From: Gnomoniopsis sp. IMI 355080
Lineage: Eukaryota > Ascomycota > Sordariomycetes > Diaporthales > Gnomoniaceae
Assembly (NCBI GenBank): GCA_027946555.1
Contig: JAPEVC010000034.1
Location: 1 to 64,000, forward strand
Length of the DNA stretch: 64,000 nucleotides
Direction of reading: 5' to 3'
Part shown: one piece after another, positions 19,735-31,691 of the stretch
Layout: the number at the start of each line of letters is the position of its first letter
Position numbering within the stretch: the first letter of the stretch is position 1
Translations under genes and position numbers: made by a program
The notes under the pieces: model-generated
Database searches by the model: none
The model's input: the letters and a program-made list of their open reading frames with translations, nothing else
Told to the model about the DNA's origin: nothing

Positions 19735-22700
19735 CAATATCGAGACTACGTCTGGAGTTGAAGGCGGCATGGAGGATGTCGGTCGCCGTCAACTTCTTTT
19801 TGAGGTTCACGGGTTGCTTTGGTCGAATATCCCCTCATTGTCCCCGCTAATCGAACACCTCACGATGACCGATCATCCAAGTGCGCCCAGCGATCACACG
19901 GCTCCCAGGTTCCAGTGGAACCACTCAGAGGAGCAAATATTCTGTGGACATCGGCATGACCTACCAATCGTCTTTTTCATACACACCCTTGTTGGCTGTA
20001 TATCTTCCAGGCGGGCGGACCACCGGGCTAGGGAAAGGAGCGGGCGTTATGGAAGGTGTGGAGGGACTCTGACATACCTGTCTGTCTATCTATGTGTCTG
20101 CAAGATACAAGACAGCATTCCACATTCTATGATGATTCACGACTCAAAACCCCCAGTCACTGCACACAATCGCCCCCACTTTCAGCCCTTGGCCCCCCAC
20201 GGGTGCCTCATTCAGCGCCTTCAGATCGCAGGCTCAGCATGTGGCTGCGTGCAACAGAATCGGTCCGCCGCGGCACAAATAATCCGGACTCATCCGGATT
20301 CGCTTGCCGTTCTGGCTTGACTCACTCACTGCTGTGTAAGGGGAGACGCAGGAGGCGCAGGTACCTACGGGCTCGGGAGCTCTTCCGGGCGGGGATGCCT
20401 CGGAGGAAACGGACCATCGCGCTATAGGCCCAAGTCACAGCCATCTGTGAGCCAAGTTTTTAGCGAGTCTTATACACACAATCTCCGGGATTTGAGTGTG
20501 GAGGCCTGCGTACGAATGGGCGCGGCCAAGACGACACCAAACACCGACAGTCATGTCAATAGGAGGAGATGCAGTTGCGCATTGAAGAAGTCGCGATGGA
20601 TCAGATTTTCTCGAGAAATCTGCATGTGGAAAAGAGACGCGAGGAACTGAATGTTTTACGGAGAGAACTGTGAGCTTAACATTGCTCAATTGCCTCTTAC
20701 CCAAAGTTGAAAATCACAGCTGGACAGTATTGAATGTGATAGTTGCAGGAGACAGAGAGAGAGATTTCAATATCTTTATTCAAAGAAGACAGCTACCTTC
20801 CGTAGTAAATTGCTTTGACTAGTTCAGCCGTCGCGTATGTGGCCGAGGCATGAGGTCACTGAATGAAGTCGAAATGCGCCTTGCATTACCATATTCTGTT
20901 GAATCCATCTTGTCAGTGCGCCCTTACTATAGCATGGCTTGGCTAACAACTATATTTAGCGGGTGTACTACAGTAGTTCTACAATTCTTTTACAGAAGGC
21001 TATGTTACCGAGGTCAAAGGACGCGGTAAATCCGAGTAAACCCCCATTTTCCGGGGGCCGGACAAGGTTCTTTAGTAGTTCACATGGAGTTTGACTCTCT
21101 GCACAAGTTGAACAATCTTGTACCACGGCTTGTATCCCAAGTGGTGCCATCTTCTGACTCGCAGGCAAGATTGCTTTTGAAATAGCCCTCCCCGGGCCGC
21201 GAAGTCCTTCCTCGTGCTTCTCAAAGGACCGAGAAAAGCAACAGTTGGAATTATTCGTCGTTACATAACTGCAACCTTGTACATTGATACCTCCTAGATA
21301 GCGATAGGGGGGACGGGGCCCCCAATGTGGGTACTGTCACCTTGCATGGGGTATTGATAATCCACGACTTCATCTTGCCGAGACTTCAGCAGTGACTGTC
21401 CCAATCATCTTGTCAAGCATACGAGGGGTGATTGCGGTGAGGGTGGATAAGATGTGTAGTCTGAATGATCATTTAGAACATTTGATTCTAGGCTGGTGAA
21501 GAAACACCCAATGGGCGGCTGGGGCAGAGATGTAGCCCTACTTAGGTATGTTTGCAGGTGGATGATATAGGTGATAAGAACATGGCGATCAAAAATTTTA
21601 TAGCGGTGATTATTACCGCCAACGGGTCGTATGTATTAAAATTATTTACTGTATCAAGCAGAGAAAACGATTCTGCATCGGCTCAGGTATATTTCTTTTC
21701 ACTTTGTGTATCAGCTGTGGGACGGACAGACATGTTTTGAGAGTCTATCAAAATACAACTTGGGGATCAATCATGCCGGGAGTTCAACAAGTAGATTGAA
21801 AATAGGGTTCATATTCGCGCAGCTAGTGCATATCGGACGTTTGTGAACGAATGATTCTGGACGTCCACCTCAGGTCGCATCATAGCCCCAAGCCCGGAGG
21901 CCGGGAGGAGTTTCTCTGCGCCCAGCCCGGATTGCCTGTGAAACCAAAACTTGGTCAGATCATGACGATTAGTCTATTTAATCGTAAATAAGGATGAGCC
22001 TCGATTATCGATAGTATCTGAGATCTGAGCGCACAGTGATGTCGCCAAGTGTCCCGGTCGTTGCGTGGTTGCTGCCTTTGCACTGGCATCAATAGGGCGC
22101 AACATCCCTTTTCACACCAAGTGCTTGACAGCCGCATCGAAAGTTACGGTGATGTAGTTCTTGACTGGAAACCCCCAAGCTATTCAATGGCACAGGAGCT
22201 CACGATGACTGTTCGACCACGCCTGGGGACATGGGTCTGCAGAGCTATTGGAAGTGACACCATTGTCAGAAGCAAGCCGCAATTCCTCCGCGGTTGCGGC
22301 AAAGGGGTGATCTACGCTGGATCTAGATTACATACAAATCATTGGAGCTCTCTGCGTCGGCGGTTCCAACATCACGATTGAATCGCTATGCGTCGTCAAA
22401 AAGTTGATGTATGACCCAGGAAAGGCGCTCACTACACTACAGGAGCTGACACGCTGCTTGATCAATGACTGTGGTTCCAGCATCATTAAGCTTTCGAGGG
22501 CATTGTTGTCGATAGAGGTCACTGCGGCGTTTCTGCCGACGGCTGCCGCAACGGGATGCCCATCATGTCAGACCTGTGACTTAGGCTCAGGCGCCGCAGG
22601 GTCTCACGCGTCCTGCGCCCGCTTTTCGCAATGTCTATGAGGCCATCAAGAGTGTGAATTGAGAACCCACCAAATGCGGTCTATCCATTGCCTCGCACGT

Positions 22701-23503
22701 TGATATCAATTCGAGGAATCGTCTTTGCTTTCCGATCTCTAACGCTTTGATAAATCGTGTGCGCGTGTCGAGGTTGTTGAGGATTTGGTCACGCTTGCAT
22801 GCGCTGATTTTCCAATCCACGAGACTGTGATGGAAAATTTCGAGGGATTTTCGTGTGTTGAGTGTCCGTATGGGAGACCGGCGGACCGGACCAAGCTTCA
22901 TGCTATCATGTTCCCAGCCCCACCAGGATCAACATCAGCGGAGACGGTATGTAGCCCCATGATCGTCGAATATTTCCTCACAGTGATCGTCTGTGGTAAT
23001 TAGCGCGGTGGAGCTTTGTCAATTACACCGAATCTTCCAGTTTCTGCAGTCAATAGTAAGGGAAAGCAACAAGACCGCGCGCATCATGCGTTGCTGGCTT
23101 CTGAATTGGTTGCATGTCCTGGTGGGCATGAGCAACGCCGTTCAGCAACAAACCCCCTTCCCAACCCCAACGAATAAAGACATCGCAGGATATATCGATA
23201 CCAATTATGTAATCTGAGGCCATTGGATCTGAATTGCTTCTCGAATGCAGCTGTTCTATCATAGGAACACCCATGTCGACAACACGAATATGCGAAGCTC
23301 GTTGTAAATAGGAAACTGTGGTAGCTGGGCACGGTATTCGTGAGAGAATTTTTCTTCGCATTAGCAGATGGCACATGATGTTTAGATTTTGGCTTCCTCC
23401 CGACCATACGACCTCCCAATTTTCTAACTCCAAATAATGCCTCTCCAGCCTGAACGCCTTGCAGGAGCAGAAGTGCCGCCCTGTCTATGTCCTGGACCCC
23501 TGT
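19735..23503. other. long gene-poor spacer
   Basis: 3.8 kb without a gene I can support. Open frames at 19769-20320 and 20056-20427 overlap each other in different frames and lack motifs. A stretch at about 22335-22640 on the plus strand and one at 22635-22901 on the minus strand have protein-like composition and might be gene fragments. No transposon ends or terminal repeats noticed. Confidence 0.35.
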
Positions 23504-24019
23504 CTATCCTCGGCCACCATTGTAGTCTGCACCGCCAGATTTTCTCAAAGCAGCCACAATTTCGGCGTGCTTCAGCTCTTTCTTGTCATCCGTCCGGAGC
23601 TCCCTGCTGAAATGGCGCAGTATTTTCTGCTGGATCTCCCCTGCCTCCGTCGTAACGCGAGCTCTTCGCATCATCCCGGCAGATGGGCCCATCCAGGTGA
23701 TCAGCAGAAACTTTGTCCGCGTGCTCTCGGAGTCATTAGCGTACTCGACGCGAACGTAGGCGTATTGGATCTCGTCGTCGCTAAGGGAGTTCTTGGCGGC
23801 CACGATCGCGTTCTTGGGGACCTTCTGTCCGTCGATCTCCTCTTCCTCTGTGTTATCCTTGTCGTCGACAAAGCATTTGTCGGTGCCGGTCTTGACCAGG
23901 CTCAGCTTGTTGCCCTTGGCGGCGGTGACCAGCAACCAACTCGTTTCGTCCTTGTCGTTTCGGACGGCCTCGTAGGCCTCCTCGATCGCTTGGACTTCTG
24001 GTGTTCCGAGGTTGGACAT
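23504..24019 (-). CDS. coactosin-like actin-binding protein (ADF-H domain)
   Basis: Intronless frame of 171 residues. The whole protein is one ADF-homology domain: IEEAYEAVRNDKDETSWLL at the N-terminus, a central acidic loop (DDKDNTEEEEIDGQ), YAYVRVEYANDSESTRTKF, LITWMGPSAGMMRRARV and the C-terminal helix GEIQQKILRHFSREL. This pattern (YVRV, KF-LITW-G, RAR) is that of coactosin/CLP rather than cofilin. Coactosins bind F-actin filaments in the cytoplasm. The length is slightly above the usual 140-150 residues because of the acidic loop and a Gly-rich tail. Transcribed divergently from the BolA gene. Confidence 0.9.
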   Translation of the reverse strand: MSNLGTPEVQAIEEAYEAVRNDKDETSWLLVTAAKGNKLSLVKTGTDKCFVDDKDNTEEEEIDGQKVPKNAIVAAKNSLSDDEIQYAYVRVEYANDSESTRTKFLLITWMGPSAGMMRRARVTTEAGEIQQKILRHFSRELRTDDKKELKHAEIVAALRKSGGADYNGGRG

Positions 24020-24381
24020 TTTCGAGATTTGGAAGAGATGTATGGGCGTCGATTCTGGGAGTGACGGTCGAGCTTGAGGGAACTTGATCGACTCAGCTTG
24101 CGCTGGACAGCAATGGTGAGGAGAGTCTTAGAAAGGGGGGGTGGTCTGCCGCAAGAAGACGAGATGTCGTCGAAACGTGTCTCAACACTGCGATATCCCT
24201 GCGACCGGCCTAGACCGAGAAACAGGGGCCCATGCGGGCTTAGTCATCTCCCGCTCTCGGGACCGCATCGGGATTTAAGCCTCAACCTCGTCATACGGCC
24301 AATGCAGAGACGCGGCGACCACCTTGTGTGCCAAAATATTCGCTTGGAAGTGGGTAGTTTTTCCACCAAGAAACAGCTCAG
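24020..24381. promoter_or_regulatory. shared divergent upstream region of coactosin and BolA genes
   Basis: The two start codons are only 362 bp apart on opposite strands, so both promoters must lie here. No clear TATA box. A run of seven G at 24137-24143. Confidence 0.55.
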
Positions 24382-24862
24382 ATGTTTCTGCGGCAGGCAT
24401 CACGACGTTTGCAATCTGCTTCTCAAACAGCACCTCTGTGGCACAGACAATTCACAAGAACAGCTGCGATGGCAAGCTCAGCGGGAGCATCTGTCGCTCC
24501 AGTGGAGGACACGATCCGACGGAAGGTAGTTTACCGAAAGCAAATGACCGTACTCCCTCGGAAAAAGCTGACGATGTTTTGAGATTACTGAGAGCTTCGA
24601 GCCAACCCGGCTCGAGATTTACAACGACAGCCACCTCCACAAGCATCACAAGGCAATGGCCGACAGCACCTCTGCCGAGACACACTTTCGACTGGTCATC
24701 ACATCTGCAAAGTTTCAGGGCACTCCCCAGATACGGAGGCATCGCATGATCAACGAGGTGCTCAAGGAGGATCTCGCGAGAGAGGGTGGGATTCATGCAT
24801 TACAGCTGAAAACCATGACGCCGGAAGAAGAGAAAAGAATGGAGGCAAACTCGACAACGTAG
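24382..24862 (+). CDS. BolA-family protein, probably mitochondrial
   Basis: Two exons, 24382-24525 and 24584-24862, separated by a 58-nt intron (GTAGTT donor, GCTGAC branch site, TTGAG acceptor); 140 residues. Residues 1 to about 30 (MFLRQASRRLQSASQ, Arg/Ser-rich, no acidic residues) look like a mitochondrial presequence. The BolA domain spans residues 45-125: ITESFEPTRLEIYNDSHLH, then the conserved ETHFRLVITSAKF and HRMINEVLKEDL. BolA proteins assist [2Fe-2S]/[4Fe-4S] cluster transfer together with monothiol glutaredoxins. The His residues in DSHLHKHH and ETHF match cluster-ligand positions. A second in-frame ATG at 24469 could give a cytosolic form. It ends with a Lys/Glu-rich tail. Confidence 0.9.
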
Positions 24863-25422
24863 GTGAACAACAATTAGATGAAGCGTACGGTCTTGCATAC
24901 AGGTAGTCGAGGAGATGATTTACGAATGGTGGCGTAGAAATGATACCCCTCACAACTGTGCTGGCAGCAAGAAAGTCGACAAGGCTGATCACTCCCGTCC
25001 TATGGCTTTGGCACGCGTTCGAAAGAAATTGGCTCGATTTATTAAGCTACTAGACGTATATCATTCGTGCCATGAGTTTCATTCCCATAGTGTATTCTAA
25101 CGCAGCGCCATGATGCCGCGGCAGCTGACTGTTTTGTCCATCCTTCACCATGGTCATCGATTCACTGTCAACGTTTGCAGCTGCCAACGTGATCCTGGGA
25201 TCAAAACTTGAAATGTCCCAACTAAAATTTCCTTGTTGATTTTGTTCCGATGACGTATCTCCAGCCCGACTTTTGGTTGGGTAACGGTCAAATGCCTGTC
25301 CTGGATGCTTTTCTTGTACCCGATCTCGCGTACGACTTTTAGTGTGGTTTCCCTTTCGACCACAATCAAGCCCACAAGTGGCAACCGCCTTCTTCGAGGT
25401 TGCGCAAAGACTTGCTGTAATC
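24863..25422. other. convergent spacer
   Basis: Space between the 3' ends of the BolA gene and the next minus-strand gene. Open frames at 25050-25469 on the minus strand are in competing frames and lack motifs. Confidence 0.35.
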
Positions 25423-26636
25423 TTAATTGAAAGTATTGTAGGCGTTGAGAAGAGCGAACAATGAGGCATCGCCCATCAGGTCCGGGTCGACGTTCTCCAT
25501 ACTAGCCATGTGAGGCTGGTAAGCAATTTGGAAGGCGTCGTTGACTTGGTCAGGCTCGTGATGAGCGGCCAATGAGGCATCAACCATCAGGTCCGGGTCG
25601 ACGTTCTCCATACCAGGCTCATTCGGCTGGTAAGCATTTTGGGGGGAGTTGTTGACTTGGGGAGGCTCGTGATACTGCGAGGTAGGGTAGACCTGAGAGC
25701 CGGTGGTCTGGTGGTCATCATTGTATACATACGGCGCAGGCTGCAAATCCGTAGGATCGCAACCCGAATCACTGGAGCTGGCAAGGTGCGGGACGTCATT
25801 GTCCTGATCAGCGGCTTCCTGGCTCGAACCCTCACCGACATGATCCTCAGGATATTGAATGTATGAGTCCATATCCCAAGGACTAGCTGGGCAGGGGCCT
25901 GGAGGACCAGGAAGAGGATCCCTAGGTGGTTCTGGGTAGAGAGGAGGCGCAGCAGGCTGGACCTCAACGGTAGAGGGCTCAGCGTTGTCAGCAGAAGACT
26001 GAGCCTCAGCAGAGGACGATCGAGCCTTCGCATTTAGCTTCTGGGCAACACCATTCAGCAAGCACTTGGAACCCTCGCACTGGTACTGGTGGTTCGCACA
26101 AGCGGTGGCTACATGTTGGCATTGTTCATCAGCATCCTGTCTTGATGAAAAAGTGGTATGCGAGAATTGTGATGACACTTACTATTGAACTTTGCTTTGG
26201 AGACGTACTCCAGATCATGACGGGGGACAACGCAACCCATAAACATGCTGTCACACCCTTTCTTGCTACGACCAGGGCCCTTGTGCTTGCAGGCATTCTT
26301 GGCCCAGTAGCCAGTGACGTACACGAAGAGCGCGTGGACGTTGTACCAGGGACGCAGAGTACTGAAGTGCTTGTAATCACCTGGATTCATATCTGGCTTG
26401 AACACCAGAAAACGTTGAACGGGAGCGGTGCTTAGGGCATGGGCAATGTAGTGGTACAGCTCGCTGTCGTTGTTGAGGCAGTCGCGAATCGTCTGGGGCA
26501 AGTCTCTGGGGTCGACGGCCCGAAGATAATCGAGGGCCTGCCAGTTAGGCTGGAAGTGGCAAGTGAGGCGAACGGTGAAGGGCTCTTTCGAGCCTGAGCC
26601 TCCTAAGCTGAGGACTTGTTGGGACGAGGCCATCAT
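25423..26636 (-). CDS. hypothetical protein with a Cys-rich cluster and duplicated C-terminus
   Basis: Two exons, 26183-26636 and 25423-26108, intron 26109-26182 (GTAAGT donor, GCTGAT branch site, TGTAG acceptor, 74 nt); 379 residues. This acceptor is the only one fitting the frame. The nearer CAG at 26137-26139 would produce an early stop, and intron retention would give a 175-residue protein. Residues about 115-170 hold a potential metal-binding cluster (NACKHKG, KKGCDSMFMGC, TACANHQYQCEGSKC). The second half is Pro/Ser/Gln/Asp-rich and presumably disordered. It ends with two copies of a 37-residue unit centred on MENVDPDLM. No known domain. A nuclear or regulatory role would fit but is only a guess. 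A TATA-like site lies about 155 bp upstream. Confidence 0.7.
25461..25682. repeat. 111-bp tandem duplication inside the coding region
   Basis: Two head-to-tail copies (starting at 25461 and 25572 on the plus strand) each encode the ENVDPDLM.DASL unit of the 379-residue protein. The copies have diverged slightly, and the frame is kept (37 codons). Confidence 0.8.
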
Positions 26637-28997
26637 GATGGATGTTGATGATCCTCAGAGCGAGATGTCTCGTTGAAGCTTGAAGGATTTCTGCTCGGAA
26701 TGCTGAAGCTTATGCAATGAAGAAAGTGGAAGAAATCAAATCCATGAGTTGACGGAAACTTCCATTTGCGTTTGCGAAATGAACCCTGTATATATAGTAA
26801 TTAAGTTGCAATGACAACGAGGACTTCCACGATGCCTCGTTGCTCCAACGATGTAGTCTCATCGAGTGCAATGATGTCGTGTCCATGTTGTGGGGCAGAC
26901 TCACAAACTTGCCTCATCGTTGGAGATTGCGATGTCTGTAGAGCTTGTTCACCCAGTTGCAATATCATGACTTGGCAGTGAGAACTATGGAGATCACCTT
27001 GAAACACCAAGTTATACGAAGCAAAGGAGAGATGTCCACTCACCCTCTATAACACAGTGCTCTTTTCCACAGAATTGGGGCTAGTCTTGGACTATGATGT
27101 CTGTCCCAGATGGTGCTTTGACCTAAGGCATCCCATCTCACATAGGCGACCTTGGATACCAGGATTTAATTAGCCACAACTTGCATCCCAAGTCAGACTT
27201 TGTCCTGAGGCCCAGTGGCAGTTGAGGGCATCGTCGTTATGTCCTGAAAAAACTCTTATGCTTGCAGTCTCTCCAAGAAAGGGCTTTCCTTGGGCATTCA
27301 TGCCAGGTTGTATTCCCTGGTATCAATATAGCCAGCGCTGGAGTGACTGCGAATTCGAATTGCTGACGGCCTGCGCGTAACTCACTCCAAGTCGAAGGAA
27401 CAAATGCTTATGTGCCCACAAACCGTACGCCATATCCTGTCTTCAGAAGATTCAATCTAGAAAAGGCCAATGCCAGACTCAGAAGCCTCACGAGTCATCA
27501 CTGACTCTCCATTTCGCGCCCAGCATGCATGTTGAGGAGATCCATAGTTGCCATCTTCCGCACACGGCACAGTCCGCGGCGACGTATCTTCTCCCTCCCC
27601 GCCTCTCCTTCTGTAGTCGAATATTACACTGTCCGCACTGACAAAATTCATTGCTGTATGGCGGAAGAAAAGCGGCGGCATGATGCTCAAGCACTTCGCT
27701 TTTAGCCCGCAACCGCCATCCACGGCCTCGTGCCACGCCAGACGAGTCTAGCTTCCCACCGCGCACCGATATATCCACGCGAATACATTGTCGAATGGCC
27801 CTGCAAGTCTATCAACGCTCATTCGTAGAAACTCTTCCTGGTACCGTGCTGAGTCAGTGCGTAGGCGAAAATGCAAATCGGCGCGACTGTCATGTGTACC
27901 CAGCGAATGTGCCCAGAACGAGCCCTGAAGCCAACGACGATCGTGGTTTTATCGAGCAGCGATACAACCCCGACGAATAGTCCAGCGCCGCGCCATGGCT
28001 TCCAAAACTCGGTCTTCGTCGGGGGTATCTGTTCTCTGGAATGTCTTCAGGAAAGGGCTCGCCACAGTGGCCAAGCCAAAAGACGTCCCGGTCCAGATCC
28101 TCTTACTCTTCCGTGATTGGATTCATTCCAAGATGATCCTCATCGATCTTCCGGACTGGGTCCGTGTGTCCTCGCCGACTTCCGGTATTTGAAGCCCTGA
28201 ATGTTCGGTGTACGCCAAATAACCACTGGCACCGCCTCATCCGGGGCTATCTCCGCGGGTACACCAACTATCCACTCGATATCGAAGCCCGGCAGTGACG
28301 AGGCAAACTCAATCGCATATTTATAGTCGGTATGCTCCAGTACTTCGGTCATGAACACCTCAAATTTTAGCGGAGCAATCGTGGCCCTGTTCACGTCTTC
28401 TGGTTGTGAGTTCCATTTGTAGTCCTTCCAGTAGGGCAGCCCAGAAGATTCTCAGTTGAATGGAAGATCTGCCGTGCCATCAGAGAAAGAAGTCCGGGAC
28501 TCTTTGCGAAGGGCTGGGAAGGTAGACGGATATACAGAGGGTCAAACCCACTATGACCGAGTGCAACGGCGACGGAGAGAAAAAGTGGACGCCGGACACG
28601 CCCAGGGCGGGATATCCACAGTACGATGTTTATCAGGAGGCAGATCTAAGAGACTGCGAGCGTGATTGTTGCAAAGCACCTCGTCATCTCTTTCCATGTA
28701 AGAGCGTTCAGACAAGTTCATCAAGTAAATATATGAAGTTCGGCTCGTCTGTCTGCCTCGCAATTCGGGTACCTGATCTGCAGGACATGAGGTCACTGTG
28801 ACCCCACAGCAAACTGGAGCCTCTCCAACTCCAAGTCAACGTCACAAAACAGTAATAATAAACCCGTCGGCTCCTGTCAAACGTTCTCTCGCCGACAATT
28901 TGTTCCCCGTCTCTGGAATCTGTGCTTCATGAAATTCCTTATTTGCCAGGTTCGAACTTTCACAAACTCATTTGCAAGAGCGCACACAGTCGCCGCC
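26637..28997. other. spacer with a possible minus-strand gene fragment
   Basis: Mostly no gene that I can support. The exception is 28140-28430 on the minus strand. There, a frame open without an ATG upstream reads LPYWKDYKWN, then EVFMTEVLEHTDYKYAIEFA and FDIEWIVGVPAEIAPDEAVP, which has clearly protein-like composition but no family I recognise. It is bounded by a TGA upstream and a TAG downstream. A further frame at 27457-27723 on the same strand might belong to it. I consider this a possible relic or an unpredicted multi-exon gene. Confidence 0.3.
26789..26796 (-). promoter_or_regulatory. possible TATA box of the 379-residue protein gene
   Basis: TATATA about 155 bp upstream of the ATG at 26636. 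The position is plausible, but fungal promoters often lack a required TATA box. Confidence 0.3.
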
Positions 28998-30380
28998 ATG
29001 TCAGAGCAGAAAGACATCACCATTATAGGCGGCGGCATCATCGGATGCAGCGCCGCCTATTACCTTACTCGCCACCCGTCCTACTCACCTGACAAACATC
29101 GCATAACTCTTCTGGAAGCATCTTCGAGCAACGCTGGTGGCCGTACCGACGACAGTATCATGGATCCAGCCACCCTGGCTGATCCGGCTACAGCTTCTAA
29201 AGTCAACCCCGCCCATGCAGGCATAGCAGGTGGTGCTTCTGGGAAGGCCGGAGGATTGTTGGCTTTATGGGCCTTCCCAAGCAACATCGTGCCACTGAGC
29301 TTCAAGCTGCATGATGAGTTGGCAAAGGAGCATGATGGCGAGAAGCGTTGGGGTTATCGAAGGTGTTACGCCAGCCAGGTCGAATGTCAGGCGCGGCTGC
29401 CGTCGGGCCTTTTGAACAACAAGGAGCAGACACAGCAAGTCATCAGCTCAACGAAGGAGGAAGAAGTCACCAGCGGCCTCCACAAAGATCACCGGAAAAA
29501 GATAAAAGCGCTCAAGAAAGTCGGCGCTCCAGATGACCTGGACTGGTTGGACACTGAAGAGTCCCTCGCCGCGTACGAGGGAATGGGCACGCCAGACAAC
29601 ACCGCCCAAGTCCATCCGGAGCTGTTCACCCGAAGTATGGCCCAGCTTGCGGAAGACAAAGGCGTCAAGATTATTACAGGCGCTCGCGTGACAGCCATCA
29701 ACAAAAATAGAGACGGCAGTCAAGTGGAGAGTGTGACGTATCTGAAAGATGGAAAGGGAGAGCAGCTCCCGACCACGGACTGTGTAGTGAGTGCTGGTCC
29801 ATGGACGTCCAAACTGCTTCCCAACGTGCCCGTCACCGGAACACGAGCACACAGCGTCGTCATCAAGACACCCCAACCCATCTCCGCCTACGCACTCTTC
29901 ACTTCGATCGCACTCCCACCAGGCTTCCCGGCACCGACGCCGCAGAATGCAAGGGGAACGCCCGCTGCGCAACAGCCTATCAAGAGGTCCCAAGTTGTAG
30001 AGCCAGAGATCTATGCCCGGCCGGATGGTACCGCCTACGCGTGCGGACCGACAGATTCAACTGTGCCATTGCCGCTGACGAACGCCGAGGTCGAGGTGGA
30101 TAGGGCGAGGTGCGAGGATATCATCAACCAGGTCGGAGGGATTAGTGACGAGCTTGGGAAGGATGGTAAGGTTCTCGCGAGGCAGGCTTGCTATCTACCT
30201 CAGGGTGGTCCGTTCATCGGCGAAGTGGGTGGCACCAAGGGTTTAATCGTGGCTGCTGGCCATACCTGCTGGGGCATTCAGAATGCTCCGGGTACGGGCA
30301 AGCTCGTCAGTGAAATTGTCTTGGATGGAATGGCTAAGAGCGCGAGACTTGGTGGCTGTGATCCCAAGCATTTGCGGTAG
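28998..30380 (+). CDS. FAD-dependent oxidoreductase (DAO superfamily, Tda3-like)
   Basis: Intronless frame of 460 residues from the ATG at 28998, which has an excellent context (GCCGCCATGTC). An upstream ATG at 28929 would add 23 residues of presequence-like character. Residues 6-30 contain the dinucleotide-binding motif ITIIGGGIIGCSAAYYL, and the C-terminal end shows the matching FAD-contact block FIGEVGGTKGLIVAAGHTCW then GIQNAPGTGKLVSEIV. A large central insertion (about residues 140-200, Lys/Glu-rich) and the ALTQ-like substrate region are typical of the fungal Tda3 / glycine-oxidase-like branch. It probably oxidises an amine or amino acid; the natural substrate is unknown. Possibly endosomal or cytosolic. 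Confidence 0.85.
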   Translation: MSEQKDITIIGGGIIGCSAAYYLTRHPSYSPDKHRITLLEASSSNAGGRTDDSIMDPATLADPATASKVNPAHAGIAGGASGKAGGLLALWAFPSNIVPLSFKLHDELAKEHDGEKRWGYRRCYASQVECQARLPSGLLNNKEQTQQVISSTKEEEVTSGLHKDHRKKIKALKKVGAPDDLDWLDTEESLAAYEGMGTPDNTAQVHPELFTRSMAQLAEDKGVKIITGARVTAINKNRDGSQVESVTYLKDGKGEQLPTTDCVVSAGPWTSKLLPNVPVTGTRAHSVVIKTPQPISAYALFTSIALPPGFPAPTPQNARGTPAAQQPIKRSQVVEPEIYARPDGTAYACGPTDSTVPLPLTNAEVEVDRARCEDIINQVGGISDELGKDGKVLARQACYLPQGGPFIGEVGGTKGLIVAAGHTCWGIQNAPGTGKLVSEIVLDGMAKSARLGGCDPKHLR

Positions 30381-31656
30381 AAGGTTGCCTCAGCGTCCAG
30401 TGTCTGTACCAGGTCTGGACCTAGCTGCTAAACTCCAATACAACTCTTCACTGTCATTTACGCGTTCATGGACTATCCTCATCACAGTATCATGGATCGG
30501 TCAGCCTCCCTCATACCGTGTAGCCATGCGAATAGTCCACTGATAGCATGCATGCCGGATATGTAATGCCAAGCAAGGCAACAGACCATTTGGTTTCTCC
30601 CAAGGATGATCGTCAGACCGGCAATGACGAATATTTTCGATGTCATGTACCAAACCCAGCGATTCTTGCCCAGCGTCTCATTTCGGCTCCCCACTCGAAG
30701 AACGTCATGTATAAGCAGCGCAAATACCTGGCACCTTGGTGAGAGGCTCCCTTACAAGATTAGTTACCTACACCATGCACGCCGCCAAAATCAGGGCTGA
30801 CCATTCTTGCGATTCTCTTCTGGTCACATAATGACAGAAGTCCATATGACGATGCATACTCAGGTGGCAAAATTATTTATTTGTATGTCCATATGCGCTC
30901 AAACTCATCGAGCTCTAGCAGCGTGCTCAGTCCATCGTTTTCGTCATGTTCGTCACCGGAGAGGGCTTCAGCCACCCTGGGCATTTACCGTTCTAATCCA
31001 AGATGACTTCGCGCATCGTCGACCTGGTTGCAGGGCGTTTCAATGTATCCGATGGCTCTTCCGGACGTCGCGGCCACTCTTTACCTACCTACCTACTTAC
31101 CAACCTGTCGCATGGCTGACCTGATTGGCACAGCTTATAGTAGACGCCTCACTCCCGCAGCCCTAAACAATGGGCATGCGCGAAATCAACCCAATTTTGT
31201 GAATATTCAAGCCTACCAAGCCCTTTATTGGTTTATATACGTAGGGAACATGGCTGCCAGCCAGCAGAAAGGAAACGCATCCGGCAGTACTTGCGAGCTG
31301 GCTTGCATCCTGCATTGGCTGCTGCGGGATGTTCGTGCAAGCCACCTTTGTCAAATACAAGCACAAATTAGACATGGGGTGGCGAAAGTAGGCTTTGCAT
31401 TATCTACTCTAGAATGAAGTCTTCAGTAGGTAACGAATGCCAAACTACAGGCTCCGCTGTCATTAAAGAATGACCGACGCCTGATATACGTCCCCCTAAG
31501 TGTCCCGATGCTACTAATGACAGTCACGACCAGTCGGACCAACTCAGACACTCTGCATTTTGGGATTGGAGGCACAAACTTGTTCAGGAAGTTTTGCAGT
31601 GGAACGTAGAGGCACCACAATGTTGGGATTTCCAATCATGTTCTACCTGAATCAGC

Positions 31657-31691
31657 TACCTACTTAGGTACCTAGGTACCTAGGTAGGTAC
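31657..31691. repeat. ACCTAGGT palindrome array
   Basis: Two tandem ACCTAGGT palindromes flanked by CTACCTACTTAGGT and TAGGTAC units, together a nearly self-complementary 35-bp stretch. Confidence 0.8.

Noticed and set aside
19769..20427. 183- and 123-codon plus-strand frames
   Set aside because: They overlap in different frames, are low-complexity and lack homology signals that I recognise.
23459..24064. 201-codon plus-strand frame over the coactosin gene
   Set aside because: Exact antisense shadow of a gene with a clear ADF-H domain.
26133..26182. 46-nt intron ending at the proximal CAG in the 379-residue protein gene
   Set aside because: It gives a stop immediately after the junction; the 74-nt intron keeps the frame.
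29448..29993. 181-codon minus-strand frame
   Set aside because: Shadow of the FAD oxidoreductase coding strand.
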